Shown here: one piece after another, positions 1 to 8,177 of the stretch
Numbering within the stretch: position 1 is the first letter of the stretch
Layout: each line of letters starts with the position of its first letter
Assembly (NCBI RefSeq): GCF_030252345.1
Contig: NZ_CP126980.1
Coordinates: 3,735,501-3,799,500 of the forward strand
Direction of reading: 5' to 3'
Length of the DNA: 64,000 bases
DNA from: Actinoplanes oblitus
GTDB taxonomy: Bacteria > Actinomycetota > Actinomycetes > Mycobacteriales > Micromonosporaceae
Program-made: the position numbers and the translations under genes
Notes under the pieces: model-generated
Seen by the model: only the letters and a program-made list of their open reading frames with translations
The model's database searches: none
What the model was told of the DNA's origin: nothing

Positions 1-1041
1 GGCGGGCTGCTCTGCGTGCTCGGTGGCGGCGGACTGCCCGCCTACCAGCGGGAGGGCAACGTCGAGATCGTCCGGTTCGACGCCGTGGTGCCGAACCTGC
101 TGGACCGGGCGGAGGCGTTCTCGGCGTGGGTGACCGAGCAGCTCGCGCCGCACCGGGACAGCCTCGAACTGTGTCACGTCCGGGACCCGTGGGGCGCCCT
201 GCCCGCACTGGCCACCGGCGCCCGGCTGGTCTACGAGGCGAACGGGCTGCCGTCGATCGAGCTGCCCTACGCGTGGCCGCTCGTCGCGCCCAGCACGCTC
301 GGGAAGATCCGCGAGCTGGAGCAGTGGTGCCTGAGCCGGGCCGCGGCGGTGGTGGTCCCGTCGTACGTCATCGAACGGGCCGTGATCGCCCGCGGCGCCG
401 CACCGGACCGCGTGCGTCTCGTGCCGAACGGGGCGGACCCGGCACCGGCCGGCCTGCCGCGACCGGCCGCCGCCCCGGCCCGATACCTGATCTACGTCGG
501 GGCGCTGCAACCGTGGCAGGGCGTCGACGTGCTGCTGCGCGCCTTCGCCCGGCTGGCCGACCTGACCGATCTGGCCCTGGTCATCTGCTCCTCGGTCTCG
601 CCGAACCGGGCGCGCCCGCTGCGCCGCCTCGCCGACCGCCTGGAGATCGCCGGGCGGGTGCACTGGCAGCACCAGCTGCCGCACCCCGAGGTCGCGGCCT
701 GGCTCGCGCACGCCGAACTGTCGGTGGCGCCGCTCACCGCCACCCCGCGCAACCTGGAGCAGGGCTGCAGCCCGATCAAGGTGTGGGAGTCGATGGCGGC
801 CGGCACCGCCGTCGTCGCCTCCGACCTGCCGGTGATCCGTGAGGTGCTGGGCGAGCACGGCCGGCTGGTGCCGCCGGACCGGCCGGCCGAGCTGGCCCGG
901 GCCATCCGGGTGATGCTGGAGTACCCGGACGCCTGCCGGGCCCTCGGCGAACGGGCGCGGCGGCACGTCGAAGCGGGCTTCACCTGGCAACATGCCCGGG
1001 CCCGGCTGGCCGCCGTCTACGACACCGTCGCGGGTCGCTGA
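1..1041 (+). CDS. Glycosyltransferase family 4 (5' end outside window)
   Basis: The frame is open from base 1, so the N-terminus lies outside the window; a GTG at 16 is internal. The protein has the GT-B, GT4 layout: an N-terminal half ending near VRLVPNGADP, a sugar-nucleotide half starting at YVGALQPWQGVDVLLRAFA, and a donor-binding segment GCSPIKVWESMAAGTAVVAS with the E-x7-E-like acidic pair near residue 265. Family knowledge: retaining transfer of a sugar from a nucleotide donor, usually at the membrane for glycolipid or polysaccharide. It heads a run of overlapping same-strand genes containing two more GT-like proteins, suggesting one surface-glycan pathway; the substrate is unknown. 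Confidence 0.85.
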   Translation, partial: GGLLCVLGGGGLPAYQREGNVEIVRFDAVVPNLLDRAEAFSAWVTEQLAPHRDSLELCHVRDPWGALPALATGARLVYEANGLPSIELPYAWPLVAPSTLGKIRELEQWCLSRAAAVVVPSYVIERAVIARGAAPDRVRLVPNGADPAPAGLPRPAAAPARYLIYVGALQPWQGVDVLLRAFARLADLTDLALVICSSVSPNRARPLRRLADRLEIAGRVHWQHQLPHPEVAAWLAHAELSVAPLTATPRNLEQGCSPIKVWESMAAGTAVVASDLPVIREVLGEHGRLVPPDRPAELARAIRVMLEYPDACRALGERARRHVEAGFTWQHARARLAAVYDTVAGR

Positions 1042-1054
1042 TACGGTCCCGGTC

Positions 1055-1774
1055 ATGTTCTGGCGCGATCAGAAAGCCGCCATCGCCGGCTTCCACCCGC
1101 TGCACCAGGCGCTGATCGCACAGCGCGGGTTCGCCGCGACCCAGCCGGCCGGCGGATGGACGGCACTGATCGACAGCCTGCACCGGCATGCCGGGCTGGT
1201 CCGGCGGCAGAAATGGGCGCTGCCGCCGCGCACCCTCGACGTGCTGGTGCCGCTGCTCGCCGAGATCTGCTCCGACCTCGATCCGGCCGGCACCCTCGGC
1301 GTCACGGTGGACCTGCGCGGCAAGGACGCCCCCGGCAAGACCGGACCGGCCCGCGACCTGCCGGTGCGCAAGCCGATCCGGTCGGCCACCGAGGCGTGGA
1401 CCGTCGACCCGTGGCTGCGGCTGCGCGCCGAGCTGCGCGACGGCAGCATCCTGGAGATCCTGGTCGTCGACCGGGAGCGCACCCGGCGGATCGCCAAGCG
1501 CAACCCGCGCGGCAAGATCAAATGGAAGCGGAAGAGCAAGCTGACCCAGACCATCCGGGTCCGCCGCCGCCTGCCCAAGGACACCGCCGGCCAGGTCCCG
1601 CCGACCCCGCCGCCGCCGTGGATCGGGGTGTTCGTCCGGGAGGGGCAGCGGCGCAGCGTGCTCGCCACCGCCAAGCTCGCCCGGCTGCCGCGCAGCGGCG
1701 AGGAGCAGGTCGATCGGATCCTGAGCGTGGCCACCGAGCCGTTCCGCTGGACCCCGCAGAGAGGTGCCGCATGA
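1055..1774 (+). CDS. Conserved hypothetical protein in glycosyltransferase operon
   Basis: 239 residues, not recognised. ATG 1055 lies 14 bases after the upstream stop; the longer open frame to 992 runs back into the glycosyltransferase and is unlikely. The middle is an alpha/beta-looking domain (GTLGVTVDLRGKD ... WLRLRAELRDGSILEILVVD). It is followed by a very basic stretch near residues 150-170 (RTRRIAKRNPRGKIKWKRKS) and a proline run PPTPPPPW near 190. No signal peptide or membrane segment is seen, so it is probably cytoplasmic. Its stop overlaps the next start (ATGA at 1771), implying translational coupling with the zinc-ribbon protein. A function in glycan assembly is inferred only from neighbours. 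Confidence 0.7.
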   Translation: MFWRDQKAAIAGFHPLHQALIAQRGFAATQPAGGWTALIDSLHRHAGLVRRQKWALPPRTLDVLVPLLAEICSDLDPAGTLGVTVDLRGKDAPGKTGPARDLPVRKPIRSATEAWTVDPWLRLRAELRDGSILEILVVDRERTRRIAKRNPRGKIKWKRKSKLTQTIRVRRRLPKDTAGQVPPTPPPPWIGVFVREGQRRSVLATAKLARLPRSGEEQVDRILSVATEPFRWTPQRGAA

Positions 1775-2109
1775 CGCCGTGCACGGTCACCACCGGCTTC
1801 TTCACCCTGGGCAAGTGCGGGGTGATGGCGGTCGCCGGCTGCCCGGCGTGCGGGCGCGCGCTCTGCGCCGGCCACGTCACCGAGAGCGGGTTGTGCCCGG
1901 AGTGCGCCGCCGCGCGCAACCAGGTCGGCCACCCCGCGGCGGCGGCCGCCTACCGGCGGCGGATGCACCGGCACCGGACCGCGGGGGAGTATCAGGACGC
2001 CGGGTGGTACACCGGTTTCGACTCGTACGACCGGGCCGCCTTCGAGCCGGGCGCCGGGGCGCAGCAGGACTACCTCGACGACGGTGACGACGCCCTGGTG
2101 GACAGCTGA
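1771..2109 (+). CDS. Small zinc-ribbon protein
   Basis: 112 residues. The start ATG overlaps the previous stop as ATGA. A treble-clef-like cluster is visible: C16, C24-x2-C27, C32-x2-H35 and C42-x2-C45, enough for one or two zinc ions in a B-box or RING-like arrangement. The C-terminal half is acidic and low in complexity (DYLDDGDDALVDS). No catalytic motif is seen. The stop overlaps the next glycosyltransferase start by one base (TGATG), so it is translated inside the glycosyltransferase operon. It may act as a scaffold or adaptor; that is inference. Confidence 0.7.
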   Translation: MTPCTVTTGFFTLGKCGVMAVAGCPACGRALCAGHVTESGLCPECAAARNQVGHPAAAAAYRRRMHRHRTAGEYQDAGWYTGFDSYDRAAFEPGAGAQQDYLDDGDDALVDS

Positions 2110-3179
2110 TGCGCCTGCTCTGGATCACCGAGAACTATCCGCCCAGCCCCGGCGGCATGGCCACCTCGTGCGACCGGATCGTGCGCGGCCTGCGCGCGGC
2201 CGGCGTCGGGGTGGAGGTGGTGCACCTGGGCCGGCGCGGCGCGGTCCCGCTGAGCGAGGACCCGGAGCACGCGCTGCGCTCGCTCTGGACCACCCTCGCC
2301 CCGACCGTCGGCGACTACACCCACGTGGTCGCGTTCGGCGGGACGTACCCGCTGCTCAGCGCGCCGGTCTATGCCGCGTGGGCGGGATTGCCGCTGGTCA
2401 CGCTGCTGCGCGGGAACGACTTCGACACCGGGATGTTCTCGCTGCGCCGGCAGCCGGTGGTCCTCGAAGCGCTGCGGGCCTCGGCGCACGTCTGCGTGGT
2501 GGCCAGCGGCACCGCGCCGCTGGTGTCCAGGCTCGCCCCGTCGACGCCGGTCACCTGGGTGGCCAACGGCATCGACACCGGCCAGTGGCAGATCCTGCCG
2601 TCCGAGCGGCAGAAAGCCGCCGCCTGGCGGGCCGAGCACGTCGATCCGGGCCGCCGCACGATCGGGCTGGTCGGCCAGCTGAAGAACAAGAAGGGCGTAC
2701 GGCTGCTGCTGGACGCCCTGGTGGCCGGCCGGCACGCGGACCGGTTCCACGTCGTGCTCGCCGGCGACCTGGAGCCGGGCATCGGGGAGTGGCTGGCCGC
2801 GCATCCCGAGGTGGCGTTCACGGCGCTGCCCTTCCAGGACCGCTACCAGCTGCTCACCGTCTACGCGGCCTGCGACGTGATCGCCCTGCCGTCGTTCTAC
2901 GACGGCCTGCCGAACGTGGCTCTGGAGGCGGCGGCGCTCGGCATCCCGCTGCTCGCCTCGGACGCCGGGGGCCTGGCCGACCTGGTCGACTCCTCGGTCG
3001 GGTTCGCCTTCCCGGCCGGTGACCCGCACGGCTGCCGGGCCGCCCTGCACCGGGCGGCGCTGTCCGATCCCGATCACCTCGCGGCGTTGGGGGAGGCGGG
3101 CGCCCGGCGGGTCCGCGAGCGGTTCTCGGTGGCGGCCGAGACCGACGGCTATCTGAAGGTGCTGGCAGCGGTGCGGTGA
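2109..3179 (+). CDS. Glycosyltransferase family 4
   Basis: 356 residues, complete GT-B enzyme. The N-terminus LLWITENYPPSPGGMATSC carries the typical acceptor-side glycine loop after a Pro-rich turn. The C-terminal domain starts near IGLVGQLKNKKGVRLLLDAL (residue ~185), and the donor site is SFYDGLPNVALEAAALGIPL with the conserved Glu near residue 270. Start ATG overlaps the upstream stop (TGATG). The end overlaps the next gene by four bases. With the genes at 1 and 3176 it probably builds one glycan or glycolipid; donor and acceptor cannot be read from sequence. Confidence 0.88.
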   Translation: MRLLWITENYPPSPGGMATSCDRIVRGLRAAGVGVEVVHLGRRGAVPLSEDPEHALRSLWTTLAPTVGDYTHVVAFGGTYPLLSAPVYAAWAGLPLVTLLRGNDFDTGMFSLRRQPVVLEALRASAHVCVVASGTAPLVSRLAPSTPVTWVANGIDTGQWQILPSERQKAAAWRAEHVDPGRRTIGLVGQLKNKKGVRLLLDALVAGRHADRFHVVLAGDLEPGIGEWLAAHPEVAFTALPFQDRYQLLTVYAACDVIALPSFYDGLPNVALEAAALGIPLLASDAGGLADLVDSSVGFAFPAGDPHGCRAALHRAALSDPDHLAALGEAGARRVRERFSVAAETDGYLKVLAAVR

Positions 3180-3976
3180 TCGTCTGCTACGCGCGGGGCG
3201 GTGGGCTGGGGCACCTGACCCGGATCCGGGCCTATCTGCACACCGTGCACGGCGACGAGCCGGCGACGATCGTGACCGGGTCGCCGTTCGCGGCTGATCC
3301 GCGGGTGCTGGGACCGCACCGGGTGCTGCCGGTCGCGGCGCTCCCGTCGCTGCGGCCGTCGGAGCTGGTGGTGGACGCTTTCCCGGCCGGCATCGAGGGC
3401 GAGCTGTCCGACCCACCGCGGGCGGATCGAACCGTGCACCTGGCCCGGTTGCTGCGGTGGGCGGCGTATCGGCCGCTGCTGCCGCGGGAGCCGATCCGGT
3501 TCGACCAGACCTGGATCCTGGAGGACCTGGACCCGGCGCACGCGGCCCACCTGGCGCGGACCTCGGCGGCGTGCGACCGCCTGCGGCTGACCGACCCGCC
3601 GTCCGCTCCGGCCGGCCTCGCCGCCGGTGCCTGGCTGATCGCCCATTCCGGTCCGGAGACCGAGATTCACGAGCTTGTCGCGTACGCCCGGGAGTGCGCC
3701 TCGTGGGAAGGCTGCCGGCCACGGCTGATGCTCGCCGCCCCGCACCGCCCGGCCGGCCTGCCCGCCGACGTGGAGCACACGGATCGGTACCCGGTGTGGC
3801 CCCTGTTCGCGAGCGCGGAACGCGTGGTGACGGCGGCCGGGTTCAACGCGGTCCGGCAGCTGGAGCCGTGGCGCGCCAAACACCGGATGCTGCCCTTCCC
3901 GCGCCGCTGGGACGACCAGTTCACCCGGGCGGCCCGTGCCCGGCTCACCCCGCCGGCCTCGTTCACCGCTTGCTGA
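3176..3976 (+). CDS. GT-B fold glycosyltransferase-like protein (MurG/MGT type)
   Basis: 266 residues from GTG 3176, which overlaps the preceding stop as GTGA. The N-terminus MIVCYARGGGLGHLTR is the glycine-rich acceptor loop found in MurG- and macrolide-glycosyltransferase-like proteins. A C-terminal segment (ERVVTAAGFNAVRQLEPWR) resembles the donor-side GxN turn of predicted glycosyltransferases of the COG4671 type. At 266 residues it is short for the fold (usually 350-400), so the C-terminal domain may be reduced. It is the last gene of the operon and its 3' end overlaps the convergent hydrolase by 14 bases. Confidence 0.65.
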   Translation: MIVCYARGGGLGHLTRIRAYLHTVHGDEPATIVTGSPFAADPRVLGPHRVLPVAALPSLRPSELVVDAFPAGIEGELSDPPRADRTVHLARLLRWAAYRPLLPREPIRFDQTWILEDLDPAHAAHLARTSAACDRLRLTDPPSAPAGLAAGAWLIAHSGPETEIHELVAYARECASWEGCRPRLMLAAPHRPAGLPADVEHTDRYPVWPLFASAERVVTAAGFNAVRQLEPWRAKHRMLPFPRRWDDQFTRAARARLTPPASFTAC

Positions 3977-4697
3977 GGGCGGCGGTGAGCAGGGTGTGGC
4001 ACCGCTGCGGGTCTTCCACGTGGGCGTTGTGGCCCAGGCCGGGGAGGGTGACGGCCGGGACGCCCAGCCGGGTGAGCTGGGCGTCGGTGTTCATCGGGTC
4101 GTGCTCGCCTCGGGCGAGGGTGACCTGGGTGGCGGACTTGGCGATCAGGGTGGGCAGGTCCGGGGCGCCGACGGCGAAGGCGCGGGGGTCCAGGGTCAGG
4201 CGCCAGCGGCCGTCCTGCTCGCGGATGCCGTGCTGGGCGGCGGGGTGGTCGTCGGGGAGCAAACCGGCCAGGCCGGACACCCGCAGGTGCCGGGCCAGCG
4301 CCTCGTCGCGGGAGTCGAACCAGGTCACCGGGCGGGCCGCCAGGGACCGGGCGCGGTCCAAATCCTCCGGCGTCCAAACGGCCTTGATGCCCAGGCCGAC
4401 GACGGCGGCGAGGGGGACGCGGGCGGCCAGGGACAGGGCGACCACGCCGCCGAGTGAGTGACCGAGGGCGACGGTGCGGCCGCCGGCCGGGACGAGCGGG
4501 AGCAGGGCCTCGGCGAGAGCGTCGAATGTGTACTCCGGCAGCGGGGCCGAACCGCCGTGGCCCGGCAGGTCCGGGGCCAGCCAGCGGCCCGGCCAGTGGC
4601 GTGCCAGCGTGGGCGCCCAGCCGGACCAGACGTCACCGGTCGCGCCCAGGCCGTGCAGCAGCAACAACAGCGGCTCGCCGGCGCCGCCGCCGGTCAT
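3963..4697 (-). CDS. Alpha/beta hydrolase
   Basis: 244 residues. The oxyanion region LLLLLHGLGATGDVW, nucleophile elbow GHSLGG, acid in ARGEHDPMN and catalytic His in LGHNAHVEDP make a complete Ser-Asp-His set with a small cap between. I chose ATG at 4697 because AGGAA lies six bases upstream; an in-frame ATG at 4715 is preceded only by a C run. No signal peptide, so cytosolic. Esterase, lactonase or C-C hydrolase cannot be told apart. It converges on the glycosyltransferase operon and is probably monocistronic. Confidence 0.85.
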   Translation of the reverse strand: MTGGGAGEPLLLLLHGLGATGDVWSGWAPTLARHWPGRWLAPDLPGHGGSAPLPEYTFDALAEALLPLVPAGGRTVALGHSLGGVVALSLAARVPLAAVVGLGIKAVWTPEDLDRARSLAARPVTWFDSRDEALARHLRVSGLAGLLPDDHPAAQHGIREQDGRWRLTLDPRAFAVGAPDLPTLIAKSATQVTLARGEHDPMNTDAQLTRLGVPAVTLPGLGHNAHVEDPQRCHTLLTAALSKR

Positions 4698-4871
4698 CCG
4701 GAGTTCCTGGCTCATGGGGGGGGAGTCTGCCACCCGCCTGCCGCCCGCGCGGGGCGGAATGGTCGGTCGGGGAGGGGCGAGCGGCGTACCGGGAATTGGC
4801 GGACCGGAGGGTGCGGCGGACCGGCGGCGGACCCGCGGACCTCCCAAGATCGATGTTTGTGGAGGCCGTGG

Positions 4872-4877
4872 CATACT
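4872..4877 (+). promoter_or_regulatory. -10 box for leaderless transcript
   Basis: CATACT sits seven bases before GTG 4885, so transcription would start at or next to the start codon. No Shine-Dalgarno sequence precedes that GTG. Leaderless mRNAs of this form are common in actinobacteria. No convincing -35 box is visible. Confidence 0.4.
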
Positions 4878-4884
4878 GCCGCGC

Positions 4885-5370
4885 GTGAATGCCATGGGGG
4901 AGCTGCGTGTCGATTACGGCGTCTTTCGCCGGATGGAACTCAACGATCCGCGCCTGCTGATCCGGACCGTTGTGGCCCGGGTGTTCGGGCTGGTCCTGAT
5001 CGGTTCCGCGGGGTGGCAGGCGGTGACCGGGCCAGTCAGCGTGCAACTGCTCTACATGTGGCTCGCCGGGCTGGCGTTCATCGGTGTCATGGAGGCGCTG
5101 ATCGGGTTCGAGTGGCTGATGCTGCGGCGCCAGTACGCCGAGCCGGTCCGCTATCAGGTGACGTCGCAGGGCGCGGCCATGCACGGCGTGCGTGGCACCA
5201 AGCAGGTGGCCTGGACGGACGTCGCCCGGGTGCAGCGCGGGCGGCACGCCTGGACGATCAAGAAGGCATTCGGTGTCGAGGCGTTCGTCATCCCGCGGGC
5301 GGCGTTCTCGCCAGAGGACAGCCGGGCGATCAACGACTTCTTCCTCGCGAACCCGGAGTTCGCCGGATAG
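4885..5370 (+). CDS. YcxB-like membrane protein
   Basis: 161 residues from GTG 4885; ATG 4894 is the alternative. Two adjacent hydrophobic helices (about residues 28-48 and 54-75) are followed by a soluble C-terminal domain with RYQVTSQGAAM ... TDVARVQRG ... FVIPRAAFSP. This is the layout of YcxB-like proteins, which are small inner-membrane proteins of unknown function with a PH-like C-terminal domain. It stands alone between a hydrolase and a DedA protein on the other strand. Start choice rests on the CATACT box just upstream. Confidence 0.7.
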   Translation: MNAMGELRVDYGVFRRMELNDPRLLIRTVVARVFGLVLIGSAGWQAVTGPVSVQLLYMWLAGLAFIGVMEALIGFEWLMLRRQYAEPVRYQVTSQGAAMHGVRGTKQVAWTDVARVQRGRHAWTIKKAFGVEAFVIPRAAFSPEDSRAINDFFLANPEFAG

Positions 5371-5479
5371 TGGCACCCATTGATCTGAATAACTTTCGCC
5401 CAAGGCGGGTAGCCGATAGTTCACCGGCGGCGCGGGGGCTGAGCTTGGCGGCCAGGCACCGCTGCCGCCGGCCCGCCGG

Positions 5480-6082
5480 TCAGCGCCAGTCGGCCCCGGC
5501 CAGCTCGCGGTCGCGGGCCGCCGGGCGCCGCCTCTCCACCAGGGCGCAGACGCCGGCCAGGGCCATGCCGAGAACGACACCGAACACCGCGCCGAGCAGC
5601 GGGGCATGGGCGAAGGTCTGGCCGCCCAACCGGCCCAGGGCGATCACATAGGCCGCCCAGGCGGTGCTCGCCAGCGCGCTGAACAGCCGGAACCGGCCCC
5701 GCGGCAGGGCCACCGAGCCGGCCGTCAGGGTGGTGGCGGTACGGCCGTACGGAAGGAAGCGGCCGACCAGAATGGGCAGACCACCGTGCCGGAGCAGCAG
5801 GCCGTTCGCCCGGGTCATGGCGTCGGCCAGCCGGCCGCGCCGCATCCGGCCGCGAACCGTGCGGCCGATCCGGTAGGAGATCTGGTCCCCGGCCATCCCG
5901 CCGGCGACGGCGGCGGTGGCCAGCGCGAGGAGGTCCGGCCGGCCGGTCGCGGACAGCGCGCCGGCGGCGATCACCAGCGCCTCGGACGGCATGAACGGCA
6001 GGAATCCGTCGATCGCCACGGCCGCGAAGACGACCACATACAGCCACGGTGAGGCCACCAGCGGCATCAGGTGGTCCAGCAT
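5480..6082 (-). CDS. DedA family membrane protein
   Basis: 200 residues from ATG 6082, with GGGAGGAA ten bases upstream. A re-entrant N-terminal segment with FLPFMPSEALVIAAGAL and the later motif GRFLPYGRTATTLTAG match the DedA (SNARE-associated) signature, including the conserved Arg pair and terminal AG. Three further hydrophobic helices follow. Family knowledge: DedA/Tvp38 proteins flip phospholipid or polyprenyl-phosphate carriers and support membrane potential. The C-terminal tail is short and basic. The gene is monocistronic by spacing. Confidence 0.88.
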   Translation of the reverse strand: MLDHLMPLVASPWLYVVVFAAVAIDGFLPFMPSEALVIAAGALSATGRPDLLALATAAVAGGMAGDQISYRIGRTVRGRMRRGRLADAMTRANGLLLRHGGLPILVGRFLPYGRTATTLTAGSVALPRGRFRLFSALASTAWAAYVIALGRLGGQTFAHAPLLGAVFGVVLGMALAGVCALVERRRPAARDRELAGADWR

Positions 6083-6211
6083 GCTCTCGTTCCTCCCCTC
6101 GATCCGTGTTGTCGACCGTACGGATCGCGGTGGCCCCGCTCGATGGTGCCAACCAGCCGATCGCGGTAGGGATAGCACCACCGTTCCCGCCCGGGTGCGA
6201 GGATCGGCGCC

Positions 6212-6381
6212 ATGAGCAAGGCGTGCCGGATCCACCTCCACGTCACCAGCGGCGGCACCACGCTCGGAGGGCGACGACTGGGCCGCGCCAGGGCACGATC
6301 AACGTGAACAGCTGGGCGGCGGACTCGCGGCGGTTCGCCTACGTCGACTATCAGGCGTCGCCCGCCGGCGTCACGTCCTGA
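6212..6381 (+). pseudogene. Remnant of TolB/PD40-type beta-propeller gene
   Basis: A short reading from ATG 6212 ends after 31 codons. A second frame then shows GTINVNSWAADSRRFAYVDY, which resembles the blade motif NSWSPDSRRFAFVSY of TolB-like propellers, and it ends at 6381. The two pieces lie in different frames and total under 60 codons, so this looks like a frameshifted, truncated leftover. Its end overlaps the 3' end of the convergent enoyl-CoA hydratase. The call rests on one motif and could be chance. Confidence 0.35.
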
Positions 6382-7123
6382 CCGCCGCCATGTAGTCGCG
6401 CAGCCGCCCGTCCTCGACCGCCTGCACCCACGACTGCGTCACCTGCGGGTCGAGGTCCGGCCGCCGGGCTGCCAGCCGTCGCCGTACGGTGGCCTGCAAC
6501 TGTGCCTTGGTCAGCCGGAACGTGCCGGCCGGAGTCAGCGCCGCCAGCCGCCGGGCGACGGCCACGGCGTCGTCCACCAGGCTCTCCGGCGGCGTGATCC
6601 CGTCGATCCGGCCGGCGGCGAGCGCGGCGGCCGGCTCCAGGGTGTCCGCCGCCAGCACCTGACGGCGGGCCTGCGGCTCACCGTAGGCGTACCCGAGAAT
6701 CTCCAGAGCGGTGGCCGGGAACGGGACGCCGACCCGCAGCTCGGTCACGCCGATCCGGCCGGCGCCACCCGCCATGATGCGGTGGTCGCAGGCGGCGGCC
6801 AGGACCGCGCCGCCGGCGATGGCGTGCCCGTTGAGCGCCGCCACCACCGGCTTGCCGGCCGCGAAGACGGCCAGGAAGGCCGCCTCCAGCGCGGGCAGGA
6901 ACGCGTGCACGTAGGCCGCACCGCCGTCGATCACGCGCCACAGGTCGACCCCGGCGGAGAAGACCCGTCCGCTGCCGGTGAACACCACCGCCCGCGCCGG
7001 GCCGGTGTCCAGCGCGGCGAACGTGGCGGTGAGGCGTTCCAGCAGTTCCAGGTCGAGCGCGTTGACCTTGCCGTGCGCCAGGCGTACCACGGCGATGCCG
7101 TCGGTCTCGGTCACCTCAAGCAT
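6371..7123 (-). CDS. Enoyl-CoA hydratase/isomerase family protein
   Basis: 250 residues. Start ATG 7123 has GGGAGG six bases upstream. Crotonase landmarks are AVVFTGSGRVFSAGVDL (CoA-binding loop and first oxyanion amide) and LNGHAIAGGAVLAAACDHRI (second oxyanion hole). The catalytic Glu positions of true hydratases are not obvious near VTELRVGVPFP, so the reaction (hydration, isomerisation or C-C cleavage of an acyl-CoA) is open. The start overlaps the end of the upstream EamA exporter by eight bases, so both are translated from one message. Confidence 0.85.
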   Translation of the reverse strand: MLEVTETDGIAVVRLAHGKVNALDLELLERLTATFAALDTGPARAVVFTGSGRVFSAGVDLWRVIDGGAAYVHAFLPALEAAFLAVFAAGKPVVAALNGHAIAGGAVLAAACDHRIMAGGAGRIGVTELRVGVPFPATALEILGYAYGEPQARRQVLAADTLEPAAALAAGRIDGITPPESLVDDAVAVARRLAALTPAGTFRLTKAQLQATVRRRLAARRPDLDPQVTQSWVQAVEDGRLRDYMAAVRT

Positions 7124-8105
7124 CGGAACCTCCCAGGTCGGTGGACGTGGCCGGCCGGCCACCGGTCGTCAAGCCGTCGTCCCGTCTCCTGGTATCCCAG
7201 CGGATCGAAGACCGGCGCTCAAGCGTCTCCGGGCGTTCTCCGGTGCGGCGCAGCTGCAGGACCGCCGTCGAGCTGAGCACCAGCGCCGCGCCGCCCAGCT
7301 GTACGCCGGTCAGGGACTCGCCCAGGATCAGCGCCGCCAGCGCGGTGGTCACCACCGGCTCGAAAGTGGACAGGATGGCCGCCGTCGACGGCCCGGTCCG
7401 GCGCAGACCGGCGAAGAACGTGAGCATCGCCAGCACGGTGGAGACCAGCGCGATGCACGCCAGCCACAGCCAGCCGGGCGCGCCGAACCCGAGCCCGGCC
7501 CCGCCGGTGACCACGGCGCGGGCGCCGAGCGTGCCGGCCGCGCCGAGCATCACCAGCATGGACAGCAGCACCGGCGGCAGCCGGCGCACCACCGTGTCGG
7601 CGACCAGGATGTACCCGGTGTAGGTGACCGCGGCGCCGAACGCGAGCACCGCGCCGGCCGGGTGGAACGCGGTGCCGCCGGCGCCGAGCAGCACCAGCAG
7701 TGTGCCGCCGCACGCCGCGAGCAGTGCCACGCCGCGCGCCGGGGTGAGCCGATCCCGTCCGAGCAGCACCGCCCCGACGGTGACCAGCACCGGATAGGTG
7801 TAGAGGATCAGCGACAGCAGCGAGGCCGCCATCAGCCGCAACGCGGCGAAGTACAGTCCCGCCTGCGCGGCGTAGCCGATCGCACCCAGCCCGAGGGCGA
7901 TGGCCAGCACCTGCCGCGGCAGCGCGGCCAGCGCCCGGCGCAGCTCCGGCCGGGCCAGCACGACCGCCGCCAGCAGCACCGCGGCCAGGGTGAACCGCAC
8001 CAGCAGCAGCGCGCCGGGGGAGACGCCCGCGTCGTAGGCGAGCTTGCCGAAGACGGCCATCGCGCCGAAACAGGCGGCCGAGACGAGACAGAGCAGCGGA
8101 CCCAT
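7116..8105 (-). CDS. EamA/DMT superfamily exporter
   Basis: 329 residues with ten predicted membrane helices in two EamA repeats (about 1-140 and 150-285). Signature segments include ACFGAMAVFGKLAYDAG, LILYTYPVLVTVGAVLLG and STFEPVVTTALAALILGE. Family members export amino acids or small metabolites at the cytoplasmic membrane. The C-terminal ~40 residues are hydrophilic and Arg-rich, unusual for the family. Start ATG 8105 faces the LysR gene across a 72-bp gap; its end overlaps the enoyl-CoA hydratase start. Control by the divergent LysR protein is likely. Confidence 0.85.
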   Translation of the reverse strand: MGPLLCLVSAACFGAMAVFGKLAYDAGVSPGALLLVRFTLAAVLLAAVVLARPELRRALAALPRQVLAIALGLGAIGYAAQAGLYFAALRLMAASLLSLILYTYPVLVTVGAVLLGRDRLTPARGVALLAACGGTLLVLLGAGGTAFHPAGAVLAFGAAVTYTGYILVADTVVRRLPPVLLSMLVMLGAAGTLGARAVVTGGAGLGFGAPGWLWLACIALVSTVLAMLTFFAGLRRTGPSTAAILSTFEPVVTTALAALILGESLTGVQLGGAALVLSSTAVLQLRRTGERPETLERRSSIRWDTRRRDDGLTTGGRPATSTDLGGSDA

Positions 8106-8145
8106 GCGCCGAGCATCGGCGGCCCGACCGGTCAGGTCCAGCGAT

Positions 8146-8163
8146 GATTCCTGGACGTGAATC
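8146..8163. promoter_or_regulatory. Candidate LysR binding site
   Basis: GATTC-N8-GAATC dyad, containing the T-N11-A pattern of LysR boxes, lies in the divergent spacer between the exporter (start 8105) and the LysR gene (start 8178). Position fits autorepression and exporter control. Confidence 0.45.
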
Positions 8164-8177
8164 GTTAGAGTTCCTGG

